Shown in pieces: positions 57,530 through 64,000 of a stretch of 64,000 nt of DNA. The notes beneath the pieces are model-generated. The model was not told the DNA's origin and did no database searches. It saw only the letters and a program-made list of their open reading frames with translations. How positions within the stretch are numbered: the first letter of the stretch is position 1; the number at the start of each line of letters is the position of its first letter. A program made the translations under genes and the position numbers. The DNA is from Streptomyces ferrugineus (GTDB lineage: Bacteria > Actinomycetota > Actinomycetes > Streptomycetales > Streptomycetaceae), in contig NZ_CP063373.1 in NCBI RefSeq assembly GCF_015160855.1, positions 8,655,001 through 8,719,000 of the forward strand, read 5' to 3'.

Positions 57530-57763
57530 TCAGCCGGCTATGGCGTTGACGTGCACGCCCGCCGTGACACCCTCGGTGGAGGCGGCGGCGAACACGTCGG
57601 CGCAGACGGCACCGACCGGGGTCTCGGCGTGAAGGTGGCCGGCGAGAGCGCCGGAGAGGCTGCCCGCGAGGCCGCCGGAGGCGCTGGCGGCGTTGCCGCC
57701 GGAGACGTTGTCCAGGGCGGCGTCGGACAGCTCGGCCGTGTTCACCTGGGAGCTGAGGTTCAT
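57530..57763 (-). CDS. Candidate double-glycine-leader peptide (RiPP/bacteriocin-like precursor)
   Basis: 77 aa from ATG 57763 with GAAGGG 11 bases upstream. Residues 1-23 form a leader of the Nif11/ComC type: AELSDAALDNVSGG ends in Gly22-Gly23. The remaining 54 residues are Ala/Gly/Ser-rich with a glycine-zipper-like GGLAGSLSGALAG, one Cys (54) and three His. This fits a class II bacteriocin or an orphan RiPP core, secreted by a C39-peptidase exporter encoded elsewhere; none of the neighbours is a modifying enzyme or exporter. Confidence 0.65.
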   Translation of the reverse strand: MNLSSQVNTAELSDAALDNVSGGNAASASGGLAGSLSGALAGHLHAETPVGAVCADVFAAASTEGVTAGVHVNAIAG

Positions 57764-58143
57764 GGGGAGCGGTTCCCTTCGAGTGAGCGCTTGATCAAGG
57801 GTGGTGTCCGCCCGCTTCCCGGGACAGGAAGCGTGCTGGGCGACCCCACCGAGCACGTGATCCAAGCACGCCGCAGGTGAGCCGACCACCGAGAGGCGGG
57901 AGCGCCGGGCCGAATCGAGTGCACCGGCTTCACCGGCGTGAGGATCTGGTCAAGAGATGCGCCGACACCCTCACACGGCCCGCCATCCCACTCCGCCCAC
58001 AGTGTTGCGCCCCGGTTTCCACAGTGGGCAAATCCCCGCCAAAGCCCTCGGCATTCCGGCGAAGGTGACCCCCGCTCAGGTCTGGTATGACCACCCGGTG
58101 AACGGTGTGCAGGTTCGCCGGATCTTCCGCCACCGCAAAGGGC
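57764..58143. other. Gap upstream of the peptide gene
   Basis: 380 bases, no gene recognised. It must hold the promoter of the leader-peptide gene; no clear -35/-10 or operator stands out. Confidence 0.4.
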
Positions 58144-58752
58144 TCAGGGAGCCACGTCCTCGATCGAGCTGGGTCCCATCTGGGACGCGGAGCTGAACTC
58201 CGGCAGCGTCGAAGGCTGGTCGAAGAGGAAGAAGCTCTGGTTCATCCCGATGGTGAACTCCATGTAGGCACCCGTGGTGGCGTCGAAGCCGTAGTAGGTG
58301 TTGCAGGTTCCGGCCCCGTCGCTGTAGGTGCCGTCCATTTCCGGGAGCGGGACGTTGACCAGGCCGCCGCTGTTGTTCGACTTCGTCTTCGACGGTGGCG
58401 TACCCAGCGCACAGTACGAGACGGGGAGGCCCTTCAGAACGAAGTAGCCGTACTCCCCCTTGGCGTTCTGAAGGTAGACGTAGCTGAGTTTGCCCTTCGA
58501 GTCGGCCTTTCCCCAGGTCTTGATCCACCTGTTGATGGTCTCTCGCGTCGTCGAGTACTCGGGGACCTCGATCGGCTGGTTCGCCACGAGTTTGTCGTAG
58601 CCCTTCTGCTTCGCCTCCGTCTCCTTCGCCTGAGTGGAGTCGTCCTCGCAGGCGGCGGTGAAGCCGACCAGCAGAACGGTGGCGACGGCCAGTGCGGTGC
58701 GTTTGATGCGTTTGATGCGTTCGATGCGTTCGATGCGTTCGATGCGCTTCAT
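58144..58752 (-). CDS. Lipoprotein with repeat-expanded signal peptide
   Basis: 202 aa from ATG 58752 (MKRIERIERI). The n-region is a repeat of Arg-Ile-Glu/Lys triplets, followed by TALAVATVLLVGFTAAC with lipobox FTAAC. The mature domain has LSYVYLQNAKGEYGYFVLKG and two more cysteines (SYC, GTC) that may pair. No family recognised. Its stop-start spacing to the next gene (25 bases) suggests one operon. Confidence 0.8.
   Translation of the reverse strand: MKRIERIERIERIKRIKRTALAVATVLLVGFTAACEDDSTQAKETEAKQKGYDKLVANQPIEVPEYSTTRETINRWIKTWGKADSKGKLSYVYLQNAKGEYGYFVLKGLPVSYCALGTPPSKTKSNNSGGLVNVPLPEMDGTYSDGAGTCNTYYGFDATTGAYMEFTIGMNQSFFLFDQPSTLPEFSSASQMGPSSIEDVAP
58702..58746. repeat. 9-bp tandem repeats in signal-peptide coding region
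   Basis: Five units, TTTGATGCG twice then TTCGATGCG three times, encode Arg-Ile-Lys and Arg-Ile-Glu on the minus strand. The period keeps the frame, so slippage only changes the length and charge of the n-region. Confidence 0.9.
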
Positions 58753-58777
58753 GGCCCTTCTCCCCCTCTCGTATTCG

Positions 58778-59224
58778 TCACGGCGCACAGGTGGTACTCA
58801 TGTCGTTCACGTCCAACCGCGGCGGCAGGTCCTCGTCCTTGAAGGCGCTCCGGTGCTCCTGTGCGGCCTTGGCGTTGTATTCGTTGACCGCCTCGATCCG
58901 GGACGACTTCAGGGCGGTGAGGGAGACGCTGATCTGGGCCCGCCTGGACTCGGAGGCCGTCTTGTCCTCCTCTTCCAGGGCCTTGATCGTCTCTTCCTTG
59001 GACTGCACCGTGGAACAGAGCCCGAAGAACTCCTCGTACGTGGCGATCCGGAACGCACCTGAACCGTCAGTGCGGGCGCGTTCGTCGACTTCGCCGCGGA
59101 ACGGGGCGGTCAGCCAGCTGATGCCGCCGATGACGAGAGTGATGATCAGGCCGACGGTGACCAGGGCCGCGATACCGCCGATGACCCAGAATCCGGCTTT
59201 GACCTCTTCCCGTGTCGTGCCCAT
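58778..59224 (-). CDS. Single-pass membrane protein with helical extracytoplasmic domain
   Basis: 148 aa from ATG 59224 (MGTTREEVKAGFW). One long membrane segment (VIGGIAALVTVGLIITLVIGG), then FRIATYEEFFGLCSTVQSK and a helix-rich region (KEETIKALEEEDKTASESR) ending in a Cys near the terminus. Two cysteines could pair. Family not recognised. Probably co-transcribed with the lipoprotein gene. Confidence 0.7.
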   Translation of the reverse strand: MGTTREEVKAGFWVIGGIAALVTVGLIITLVIGGISWLTAPFRGEVDERARTDGSGAFRIATYEEFFGLCSTVQSKEETIKALEEEDKTASESRRAQISVSLTALKSSRIEAVNEYNAKAAQEHRSAFKDEDLPPRLDVNDMSTTCAP

Positions 59225-59407
59225 GATTGCTCCTTTCCCGTCCGTCACGCGGCCGGCGCCATGCGTCAGAGCACGGACAGAAGGGGATGGTGGACAGCTC
59301 ACCCATCCGCGCACGCTACAGAGCGCGTCGCGGGACCCCTCCCGAAAGCCGTGTCGGGCAGGCGGGTTGAGGGGATTGCGCCGAAGAAGGTTCCCGTCCC
59401 GGACGGG

Positions 59408-59695
59408 TCACCCCGCGTCGGGCCGGATCTCCACCGTGAACGCCGCGTCCTCGGGGCCGTCGCCCTCCCGGTCCGCCCAGACGATCACGCGCACGTGCCG
59501 CCGCCCGGTGCCGCCCGACTCCCACTCGGTCAGCAGGGCGGTGACGACGAGGGCGGCGACGTACTGTGCGGTCTCCTTGGGGTCGTCGGTGATGACCGTG
59601 CCCCGCCATCGCTCGGGAGGGGCGCCGTAGGGGCGCCAGCCCTGCGAGCCGTGGGGCTCGTCGACCCGGTACACCCAGTCCCTCTTGGTGCCCAT
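59408..59695 (-). CDS. Small hypothetical protein
   Basis: 95 aa from ATG 59695 (MGTKRDWVYRVDEPHG). Predicted mixed alpha/beta with a central helix (KETAQYVAALVVTALLTEWES) and a final strand (RHVRVIVWADREGDG). No motif I recognise. High third-position GC supports coding. Confidence 0.65.
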   Translation of the reverse strand: MGTKRDWVYRVDEPHGSQGWRPYGAPPERWRGTVITDDPKETAQYVAALVVTALLTEWESGGTGRRHVRVIVWADREGDGPEDAAFTVEIRPDAG

Positions 59696-59985
59696 GGCAC
59701 CGATCCTTCCACTTGAGGGGACCACGCGCCGTACGGGCGGGCGGACCCTCGGATCGGCGCCCTGGCCGAGATCGTGGATGTGGCCGAGGGCGGTGTCGGT
59801 GCTGGAGCTGTTCGTCGGGCAGGTCACCTGGTGGGCCAGCTCGGTCAGGGGCGGCGGATCAGGCGGTGGCGGGGCGCCACGATCATCGACCGGCAGCTGA
59901 TGGATCAGCTCGAGACTGTGCGCGAGGCCGAGGCCGAGGCCGATGCCTGGGCCAGGTGGCGTTCCGGGAAGGCGGTGAGCGCGGG

Positions 59986-60615
59986 TCAGCCGTCCGAGCG
60001 CGGGAAGGACACCTCCACCCGTCGGTTCTTCTTACGGCCCTCCTCCGTCGCGTTGGAGGAGATGGGGTAGTCCTCGCCGTAGCCCCGCGTCTCGTAGGTG
60101 ATCGTCGAGTCGTTCAGCTCCGACTCCAGGACTCCCTGCACGGCGTTGGCGCGCTGCCGGGACAGGACGTCGCCGTGGGCCGAGGAGCCCAGGTTGTCGG
60201 TGAAGCCGAAGACACGGATCCGCGTGGCGTTCTGGGTCTTGATCTCCTCCGCGATCGAGGCGATACGGGACTTCGCCTCGCCGGTCAGCTTCGCGCTGTC
60301 CTTGGGGAACAGGACCTCGGCCTGGAGCGCGAACTTCACGTCCGCGTTGGTGTCCTCCCGGCGTTCCTCGCCGGCCTGGTCCTCCACCACCTGCTTGATG
60401 TCCAGGACCTTGGCCTCGGCGAGGGTGGCGCCTTCGGGGAGCTTGAGGTCGGGGTCGTTGGCGTCCACTTCGACGGGTGCGGCGGCGGTGGCCTCGGTGC
60501 CGGGCGGGACGCTGGGGTCGTCGGCGGCGCGGGCCGTGGTGGCGCCGAGGAGGTTGGCGGCGACCATGAGGGTGGCGGCGGAGAGGGTCAGGGGGAGGCG
60601 GGGGGTGCGGGTCAT
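59986..60615 (-). CDS. OmpA-family peptidoglycan-binding protein
   Basis: 209 aa. Signal peptide LPLTLSAATLMVAANLLGATTARA, a linker, then an OmpA-like domain: EVLFPKDSAKLTGEAKSRI, VFGFTDNLGSSAHGDVLSRQR and SNATEEGRKKNRRVEV, with the Asp and Arg that bind diaminopimelate. It probably tethers an envelope assembly to the wall. Upstream lipoprotein gene ends 7 bases before its ATG. Confidence 0.88.
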   Translation of the reverse strand: MTRTPRLPLTLSAATLMVAANLLGATTARAADDPSVPPGTEATAAAPVEVDANDPDLKLPEGATLAEAKVLDIKQVVEDQAGEERREDTNADVKFALQAEVLFPKDSAKLTGEAKSRIASIAEEIKTQNATRIRVFGFTDNLGSSAHGDVLSRQRANAVQGVLESELNDSTITYETRGYGEDYPISSNATEEGRKKNRRVEVSFPRSDG

Positions 60616-60622
60616 GGGGGCC

Positions 60623-61204
60623 TCACCCGGAGATCGTGATCGGGGCGCTGGCGAACGTCGGCAGTTGGAGGGTCACTTCGGATGAGCCCGAGGGCGGGGA
60701 CGGGAACTGGATGAAGACGGCGACCGATTCCCCCGCCTTCAAGGATGTGAAGCCCGTCGTCGTCAGGGGCCGTCCGTCCGTGTCGCGCAGCACGTAGTAA
60801 CGCTTCTTGTCCTTGCTGTCCACCAGGGTCGCGCCGCCGAGCGACATGCCGTGACGGAGTATCTCCGTCTCGTCGCCCCTCACCGCCGCAGGCACGGTGA
60901 CCCGTTGTGCACCGTCGTTCTTCAGGGTGCCGCTGACAGTGACGAAGCCCCCCGAGTCACGCTCGGCAGAGGTGACCTGGAGCAGCAGGCCGCTCGAACC
61001 CTTCATCTCCGCGAGGGGCGTGTCGGACTGGCCTTCCTGAGCACTTGGATCGGACCCGCGGTCCTGGGGGGCCGAAGCCGACTTCTTCGGCTTCTTGTCG
61101 TCGTCGCCCCCGCTTCCGCAGCCGGCCGCACCGAGGGCCAGTCCGGCCGCGACGGTCATCGCGACCATCCCCCTGCGGGCCTTCGTGGTGAACCGAATGC
61201 TCAT
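60623..61204 (-). CDS. Lipoprotein
   Basis: 193 aa from ATG 61204 (MSIRFTTKARRGM). Lipobox LGAAGC at about residue 29, a Lys/Ser/Asp linker, then a beta-rich domain (LLLQVTSAERDSGGFVTVSG, KKRYYVLRDTDGRPLTT, ESVAVFIQFPSPP) of the kind found in DUF4352-like immunoglobulin folds. Function unknown; coupled to the OmpA-family gene. Confidence 0.82.
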   Translation of the reverse strand: MSIRFTTKARRGMVAMTVAAGLALGAAGCGSGGDDDKKPKKSASAPQDRGSDPSAQEGQSDTPLAEMKGSSGLLLQVTSAERDSGGFVTVSGTLKNDGAQRVTVPAAVRGDETEILRHGMSLGGATLVDSKDKKRYYVLRDTDGRPLTTTGFTSLKAGESVAVFIQFPSPPSGSSEVTLQLPTFASAPITISG

Positions 61205-61238
61205 GCCTCTGCTTCCTTCGTCACTCGTCGTTCGCTTG

Positions 61239-61850
61239 TCAGTCGGCCAGGTGGACGTCGAAGAGGTCCTCGGGATCGGGAAGCGACGCCGGGTCGTCCG
61301 GGTCCGGGTCCCAGGTGTCCTCGCAGGTGAGTTGCGGCAGTGGCAGTGTGTCGTTGCCGTCACCGTCGTCGGCGTCCCCACCGGGGAGGTCGAATGTGCA
61401 GAGAGGCTCGATCACTGCCCTGGCCGACGCCCGCGACCTGAAGTCCTCCGTGCCGGGGACGATGGAGTCGCCCACGGACTTGTCGGTCCTGACAACCACC
61501 TTGTAGCCCAACACCCCTGATGCCCCGCAGTCCTCGACACCGGCGTCGTTCTGGGCCGCCAGCTCGTACGCCCGCCAGCAGCCGTTGAACACCGCGCCGC
61601 CGCCGTCAAGGATGTCCTGCCACTTCGTGGGGTCGCCCACGACCTCCAGCCAGTCCCCGGCGAGTTGGTCCCGGGTCTCCTGCGCCGCCGCCAGCGCCGC
61701 CGCGTCGGCGGCTGTCTGGGCGCCGTTCCGATTCGCCGCGGCCTGGCCGACCGCAAGGTACGCGAACGCGAGAAAGAGCAGGCCTGCCACCACCGTGATG
61801 TAGATGGGGAAGGCCTGCCCTGCGTCGTCGCACCTACGGGGCCGCCGCAT
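61239..61850 (-). CDS. TadE/TadG-like pilus-associated protein
   Basis: 203 aa from ATG 61850, which overlaps the pilin stop by one base (TGATG). An N-terminal DAGQAFPIYITVVAGLLFLAF with QTAADAAALAAAQETRDQLA is the putative Flp pilus assembly TadG-like signature; the extracytoplasmic part has several cysteines (GCWRAYE, EDCGASG, PLCTFD, LTCEDT) likely forming disulfides. Asp-rich C-terminus. Possible minor pseudopilin. Confidence 0.8.
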   Translation of the reverse strand: MRRPRRCDDAGQAFPIYITVVAGLLFLAFAYLAVGQAAANRNGAQTAADAAALAAAQETRDQLAGDWLEVVGDPTKWQDILDGGGAVFNGCWRAYELAAQNDAGVEDCGASGVLGYKVVVRTDKSVGDSIVPGTEDFRSRASARAVIEPLCTFDLPGGDADDGDGNDTLPLPQLTCEDTWDPDPDDPASLPDPEDLFDVHLAD

Positions 61851-62047
61851 CAGCCGCCTACGACTTCGGCGACCTTGTCCGTGATCGCGGTATAGATCGT
61901 GTTGCCGATGTCCGTCCCCGTAATGGCCAACACAATCGCCACCACCACCGCGATGATGCCCAGATACTCCACCGCCGTCTGCCCCTTGTCGTCGCGAGCG
62001 GCGCGAGAGCGTAGGTGGGCGACGGTGGTGTTGATCCAGTTGCTCAT
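61850..62047 (-). CDS. Flp-type pilin
   Basis: 65 aa from ATG 62047 (MSNWINTTVAHLRS). DDKGQTAVEYLGIIAVVVAIVLAI is the class IVb/Flp pilin pattern: a prepilin peptidase site, a conserved Glu-Tyr, and the hydrophobic assembly helix, then a short tail. Pilin and TadE-like genes are coupled, but no TadA, TadBC or CpaA is in the window. Confidence 0.85.
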   Translation of the reverse strand: MSNWINTTVAHLRSRAARDDKGQTAVEYLGIIAVVVAIVLAITGTDIGNTIYTAITDKVAEVVGG

Positions 62048-62180
62048 GGTGTTCCCCTCTGGGCTCGCAAGTCCTGTGAGAAGTATCGGGAGAAACGTAA
62101 GCGTGCATACCCCGAACACCAGAGGGTCCCCGGACCCAATTCCGGGCCTCGGCCGAAAACCATCGCTGTGTCATCGCCGG

Positions 62181-62894
62181 TCAGCTCCGTCCTGGGTGTG
62201 AACCCGGGGCCGTGCCCAGCCACTTGGCGGCGGCTTCGGCGCGGCTCGTGCTGTGGAGTTTGGCGAAGATCCGGTTGATGTGGTTCTTGACCGTCTTCTC
62301 GCTGATGAAGCAGGTGGCGGCGATCTGCTGATTGTTCATGCCCGCTGCGATGAGGCCCATGATCTCCGCCTCCCTCCTGCTCAGCCGGAACCGCGACCTG
62401 TACGACGAAGACTGTCCCACAGTTGGTTGCACTTGCGAAAGCGGTTCCGCTAAATTCCCTGCCTCAGTTACCACTTCGGCGTTTGCTTGCGCGAGGTAAG
62501 CCTTCGCCGTAGGCGTGAAGCGGGACCTGCCCCGCCTGATGTCCCGTACGGCGTCCACGAGTTCGTCGGCCGTGAACTCACCGTGCACCAGGTACCCGGC
62601 GGCCCCCCGGCGCAGCGCCTCCCGCACCGTCTCCGACTCCCCGCTGTACGTCAACATCATCACCGGGGCGATGCGGACGAGCCCCGGTAAGGCCTCTATG
62701 CCGTCCATGCCCGGCATGCGAACGTCCAGAAGGATCACATCGGGGCGGTGCTGTCGGGCCGCCGTCTGGGCCTCGTGACCATCGGCCGCCTCCGCTGTGA
62801 CGGTGATGTCCTCGTGGGTGGTGAGGAGCGCCGTGAGACCTGCTCGGACCACTGGGTTGTCGTCGGCCACGACGATCCGCAGAGGGGTGTTCAT
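62181..62894 (-). CDS. NarL/LuxR-type response regulator with two TTA codons
   Basis: 237 aa from ATG 62894. Receiver domain: VVADDNP, phosphorylated Asp in DVILLDVRMPG, then a long linker (131-168) and a LuxR HTH (LSRREAEIMGLIAAGMNNQQ, SEKTVKNHINRIFAKL). TTA codons lie at 62688-62690 (Leu69) and 62451-62453 (Leu148), making translation dependent on the bldA tRNA. It overlaps the kinase gene by four bases and may control the pilin group downstream, which it precedes on the same strand. Confidence 0.9.
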   Translation of the reverse strand: MNTPLRIVVADDNPVVRAGLTALLTTHEDITVTAEAADGHEAQTAARQHRPDVILLDVRMPGMDGIEALPGLVRIAPVMMLTYSGESETVREALRRGAAGYLVHGEFTADELVDAVRDIRRGRSRFTPTAKAYLAQANAEVVTEAGNLAEPLSQVQPTVGQSSSYRSRFRLSRREAEIMGLIAAGMNNQQIAATCFISEKTVKNHINRIFAKLHSTSRAEAAAKWLGTAPGSHPGRS

Positions 62895-64000
62895 GAGGCC
62901 GCCTTCGTCGTCAGGGCCGCCAGGGGCAGTTCCAGGCGGACCTCCGTGCCACGGGCGTGGGTGCCCTTGCCGAAGTGGATGCGGGCGCCTATCGAGGCGG
63001 CTCGTTCGGCCATGCCGAGCAGCCCGAAGTGGCCCGTTCGGCGCAGGTGTTCCAGGGTGGTGTCGGGGGGCAGGCCGCGGCCGTCGTCCGTGATCGTCAC
63101 GCACAGCACGTCGGCTCGGACCCCGGCCCGCACCTCCACCCGGGTCGCGTTCGCGTGGCGGTGGGCGTTCTCCATCGCCTCCGCCGTGATGGTGAGGAGC
63201 TGGCGGGCCACGGCGGGCGGGACCGGGGGTGCGGGGGCCTCGCCTTTCGCCTCGTCGCACGTCCCGTCGTACGTCGCCGGTAGGCCGGTCCGTTCTGTGA
63301 AGTCCCTCGCCTGGTCGGCCAGTTCCGGTGCCACGTCCGTCATGCTGTCGGGGTCCGACTCGCGGCGCAGGTCCGCCAGGAGCTCCCGGGACTCCGCCGC
63401 CGCTCTGCGGGCCGAGCGGGACACCAGTTCCGCCTGTCGGGCGATGCGGGCCGGGTCCATCGCGGTGGCCTTCGCCGAGATCGCCAGGCCGTCCGCCGCC
63501 AGGGCCACGCCGTGCAGTGTCTTCGCCACCGAGTCGTGCATCTCGCGGGCCAGCCGGGCCCGTTCCGCGCCGACCGCCTCGGTGACCGCGAGGCGCGCCT
63601 GGACCGTCGTCAGGGCCTGGGTGGCCGTGCCGAAGCGGAGCATGAGGTTGCGCAGGGACGAGCCCAGTGCCCCCGTGATGACGCACAGGCCCGGCAGGAG
63701 GAGCTTGTCCGCCAGGCTCGCCGACCTGGCGGCGTCCGTGTTGATCGCGTAGACCAGCAGCAGGATCAGGGACTGCACGCTCGCGAACACCGCCGCGCCC
63801 CGGTGGCCGTAGACGATGCCGGCCAGCAGCGGGGTGCAGACGCTGACGTAGGCCAGGGTGGTGTCGGGGCCTGCCGAGACGAGGAGGAGGGAGGTGAAGA
63901 CGGTGTCCGCCGCCAGGAGGGTGGGGTGGCGCAGGAGGAGGGGGCCGAAGCGTTCCCAGTCGCGGAACAGGGCGTACGAGACCATGAACGTGACGACCAC
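62891..64000 (-). CDS. NarL-family sensor histidine kinase, 5' end cut by window
   Basis: At least 369 aa; the N-terminus runs past the right edge. Several membrane segments (HPTLLAADTVFTSLLLV, VCTPLLAGIVYG, VQSLILLLVYAI), a HisKA_3 dimerisation site ERARLAREMHDSVAKTLHG with the phosphorylated His, and an HATPase domain (AMENAHRHANATRVEV, ITDDGRGLP, HFGLLGMAERA). Cognate kinase of the adjacent response regulator. Confidence 0.9.
   Translation of the reverse strand: MVVTFMVSYALFRDWERFGPLLLRHPTLLAADTVFTSLLLVSAGPDTTLAYVSVCTPLLAGIVYGHRGAAVFASVQSLILLLVYAINTDAARSASLADKLLLPGLCVITGALGSSLRNLMLRFGTATQALTTVQARLAVTEAVGAERARLAREMHDSVAKTLHGVALAADGLAISAKATAMDPARIARQAELVSRSARRAAAESRELLADLRRESDPDSMTDVAPELADQARDFTERTGLPATYDGTCDEAKGEAPAPPVPPAVARQLLTITAEAMENAHRHANATRVEVRAGVRADVLCVTITDDGRGLPPDTTLEHLRRTGHFGLLGMAERAASIGARIHFGKGTHARGTEVRLELPLAALTTKAAS

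Noticed and set aside
59774..60070. Plus-strand 98-aa frame with a helix DRQLMDQLETVREAEAEADA
   Set aside because: The helical piece looks protein-like but the frame runs antisense into the OmpA-family gene and lacks a ribosome site; perhaps a relic.

Overview
The window is high-GC DNA with overlapping start/stop codons (ATGA, GTGA), frequent GTG starts, a WhiB-like gene, a SpoIIE-type phosphatase, F420-dependent enzyme families and rare TTA codons. Together these point to a Streptomyces chromosome. As I recall it, the order fumC - class I fumarase - DUF1707 gene - wblI - glpX - xseB/xseA - ispH - ppgK - ychF, and oxyR-ahpCD further on, matches the conserved core of S. coelicolor (roughly SCO5029-SCO5061). 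No rRNA, tRNA or CRISPR array was seen. Both window ends cut genes (a glycoside hydrolase on the left, a histidine kinase on the right).

Region 1 (1-9250) looks like a sulfated-glycan or organosulfur utilisation locus. A minus-strand operon (winged-helix protein, GH43-like protein, clan GH-A hydrolase) diverges from a plus-strand operon of ROK repressor, SsuABC/TauABC-type importer, sulfatase and formylglycine-generating enzyme. A 14-bp inverted repeat overlaps the -35 boxes of both divergent promoters.

Region 2 (9259-22198) is a 12.9-kb integrative element inserted in the 3' end of ychF. Both ends carry the codons of the YchF tail (FRFNV-stop): the displaced original end at 9257-9275 and the element-borne replacement at 22180-22198. 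It carries a frameshifted tyrosine integrase, a ribbon-helix-helix/PIN toxin-antitoxin pair, and a five-gene overlapping operon: a Wadjet-type (JetABCD) SMC/TOPRIM plasmid-defence system plus a translationally coupled NB-ARC/TPR STAND ATPase. jetD has a TTA codon, so full defence may depend on the bldA tRNA.

Region 3 (22180-36620) is core metabolism: ychF, polyphosphate glucokinase, IspH, exonuclease VII, a nitroreductase, GlpX, WblI and two unrelated fumarases. A 0.75-kb array of 94- and 165-bp tandem repeats lies between the fumarases and seems to have grown from a dispersed Streptomyces intergenic element; a second copy forms the 3' end of an AI-2E family gene at 48.9 kb.

Region 4 (36621-57422) holds a GAF/PP2C/HATPase phosphatase with a TTA codon and a coupled upstream small ORF, a class A penicillin-binding protein, an SPFH protein with a small RHH protein, a PadR-ABC-FtsX cassette, oxyR (3' frameshift) divergent from ahpCD, a transglycosylase, a PIN-PhoH protein, a cis-prenyltransferase and several enzymes of unknown substrate.

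Region 5 (57530-64000) is more accessory: an orphan double-glycine-leader peptide gene, a lipoprotein whose signal peptide is expanded by 9-bp repeats, and a compact Flp-pilin/TadE/lipoprotein/OmpA group next to a NarL-type two-component system whose response regulator has two TTA codons.
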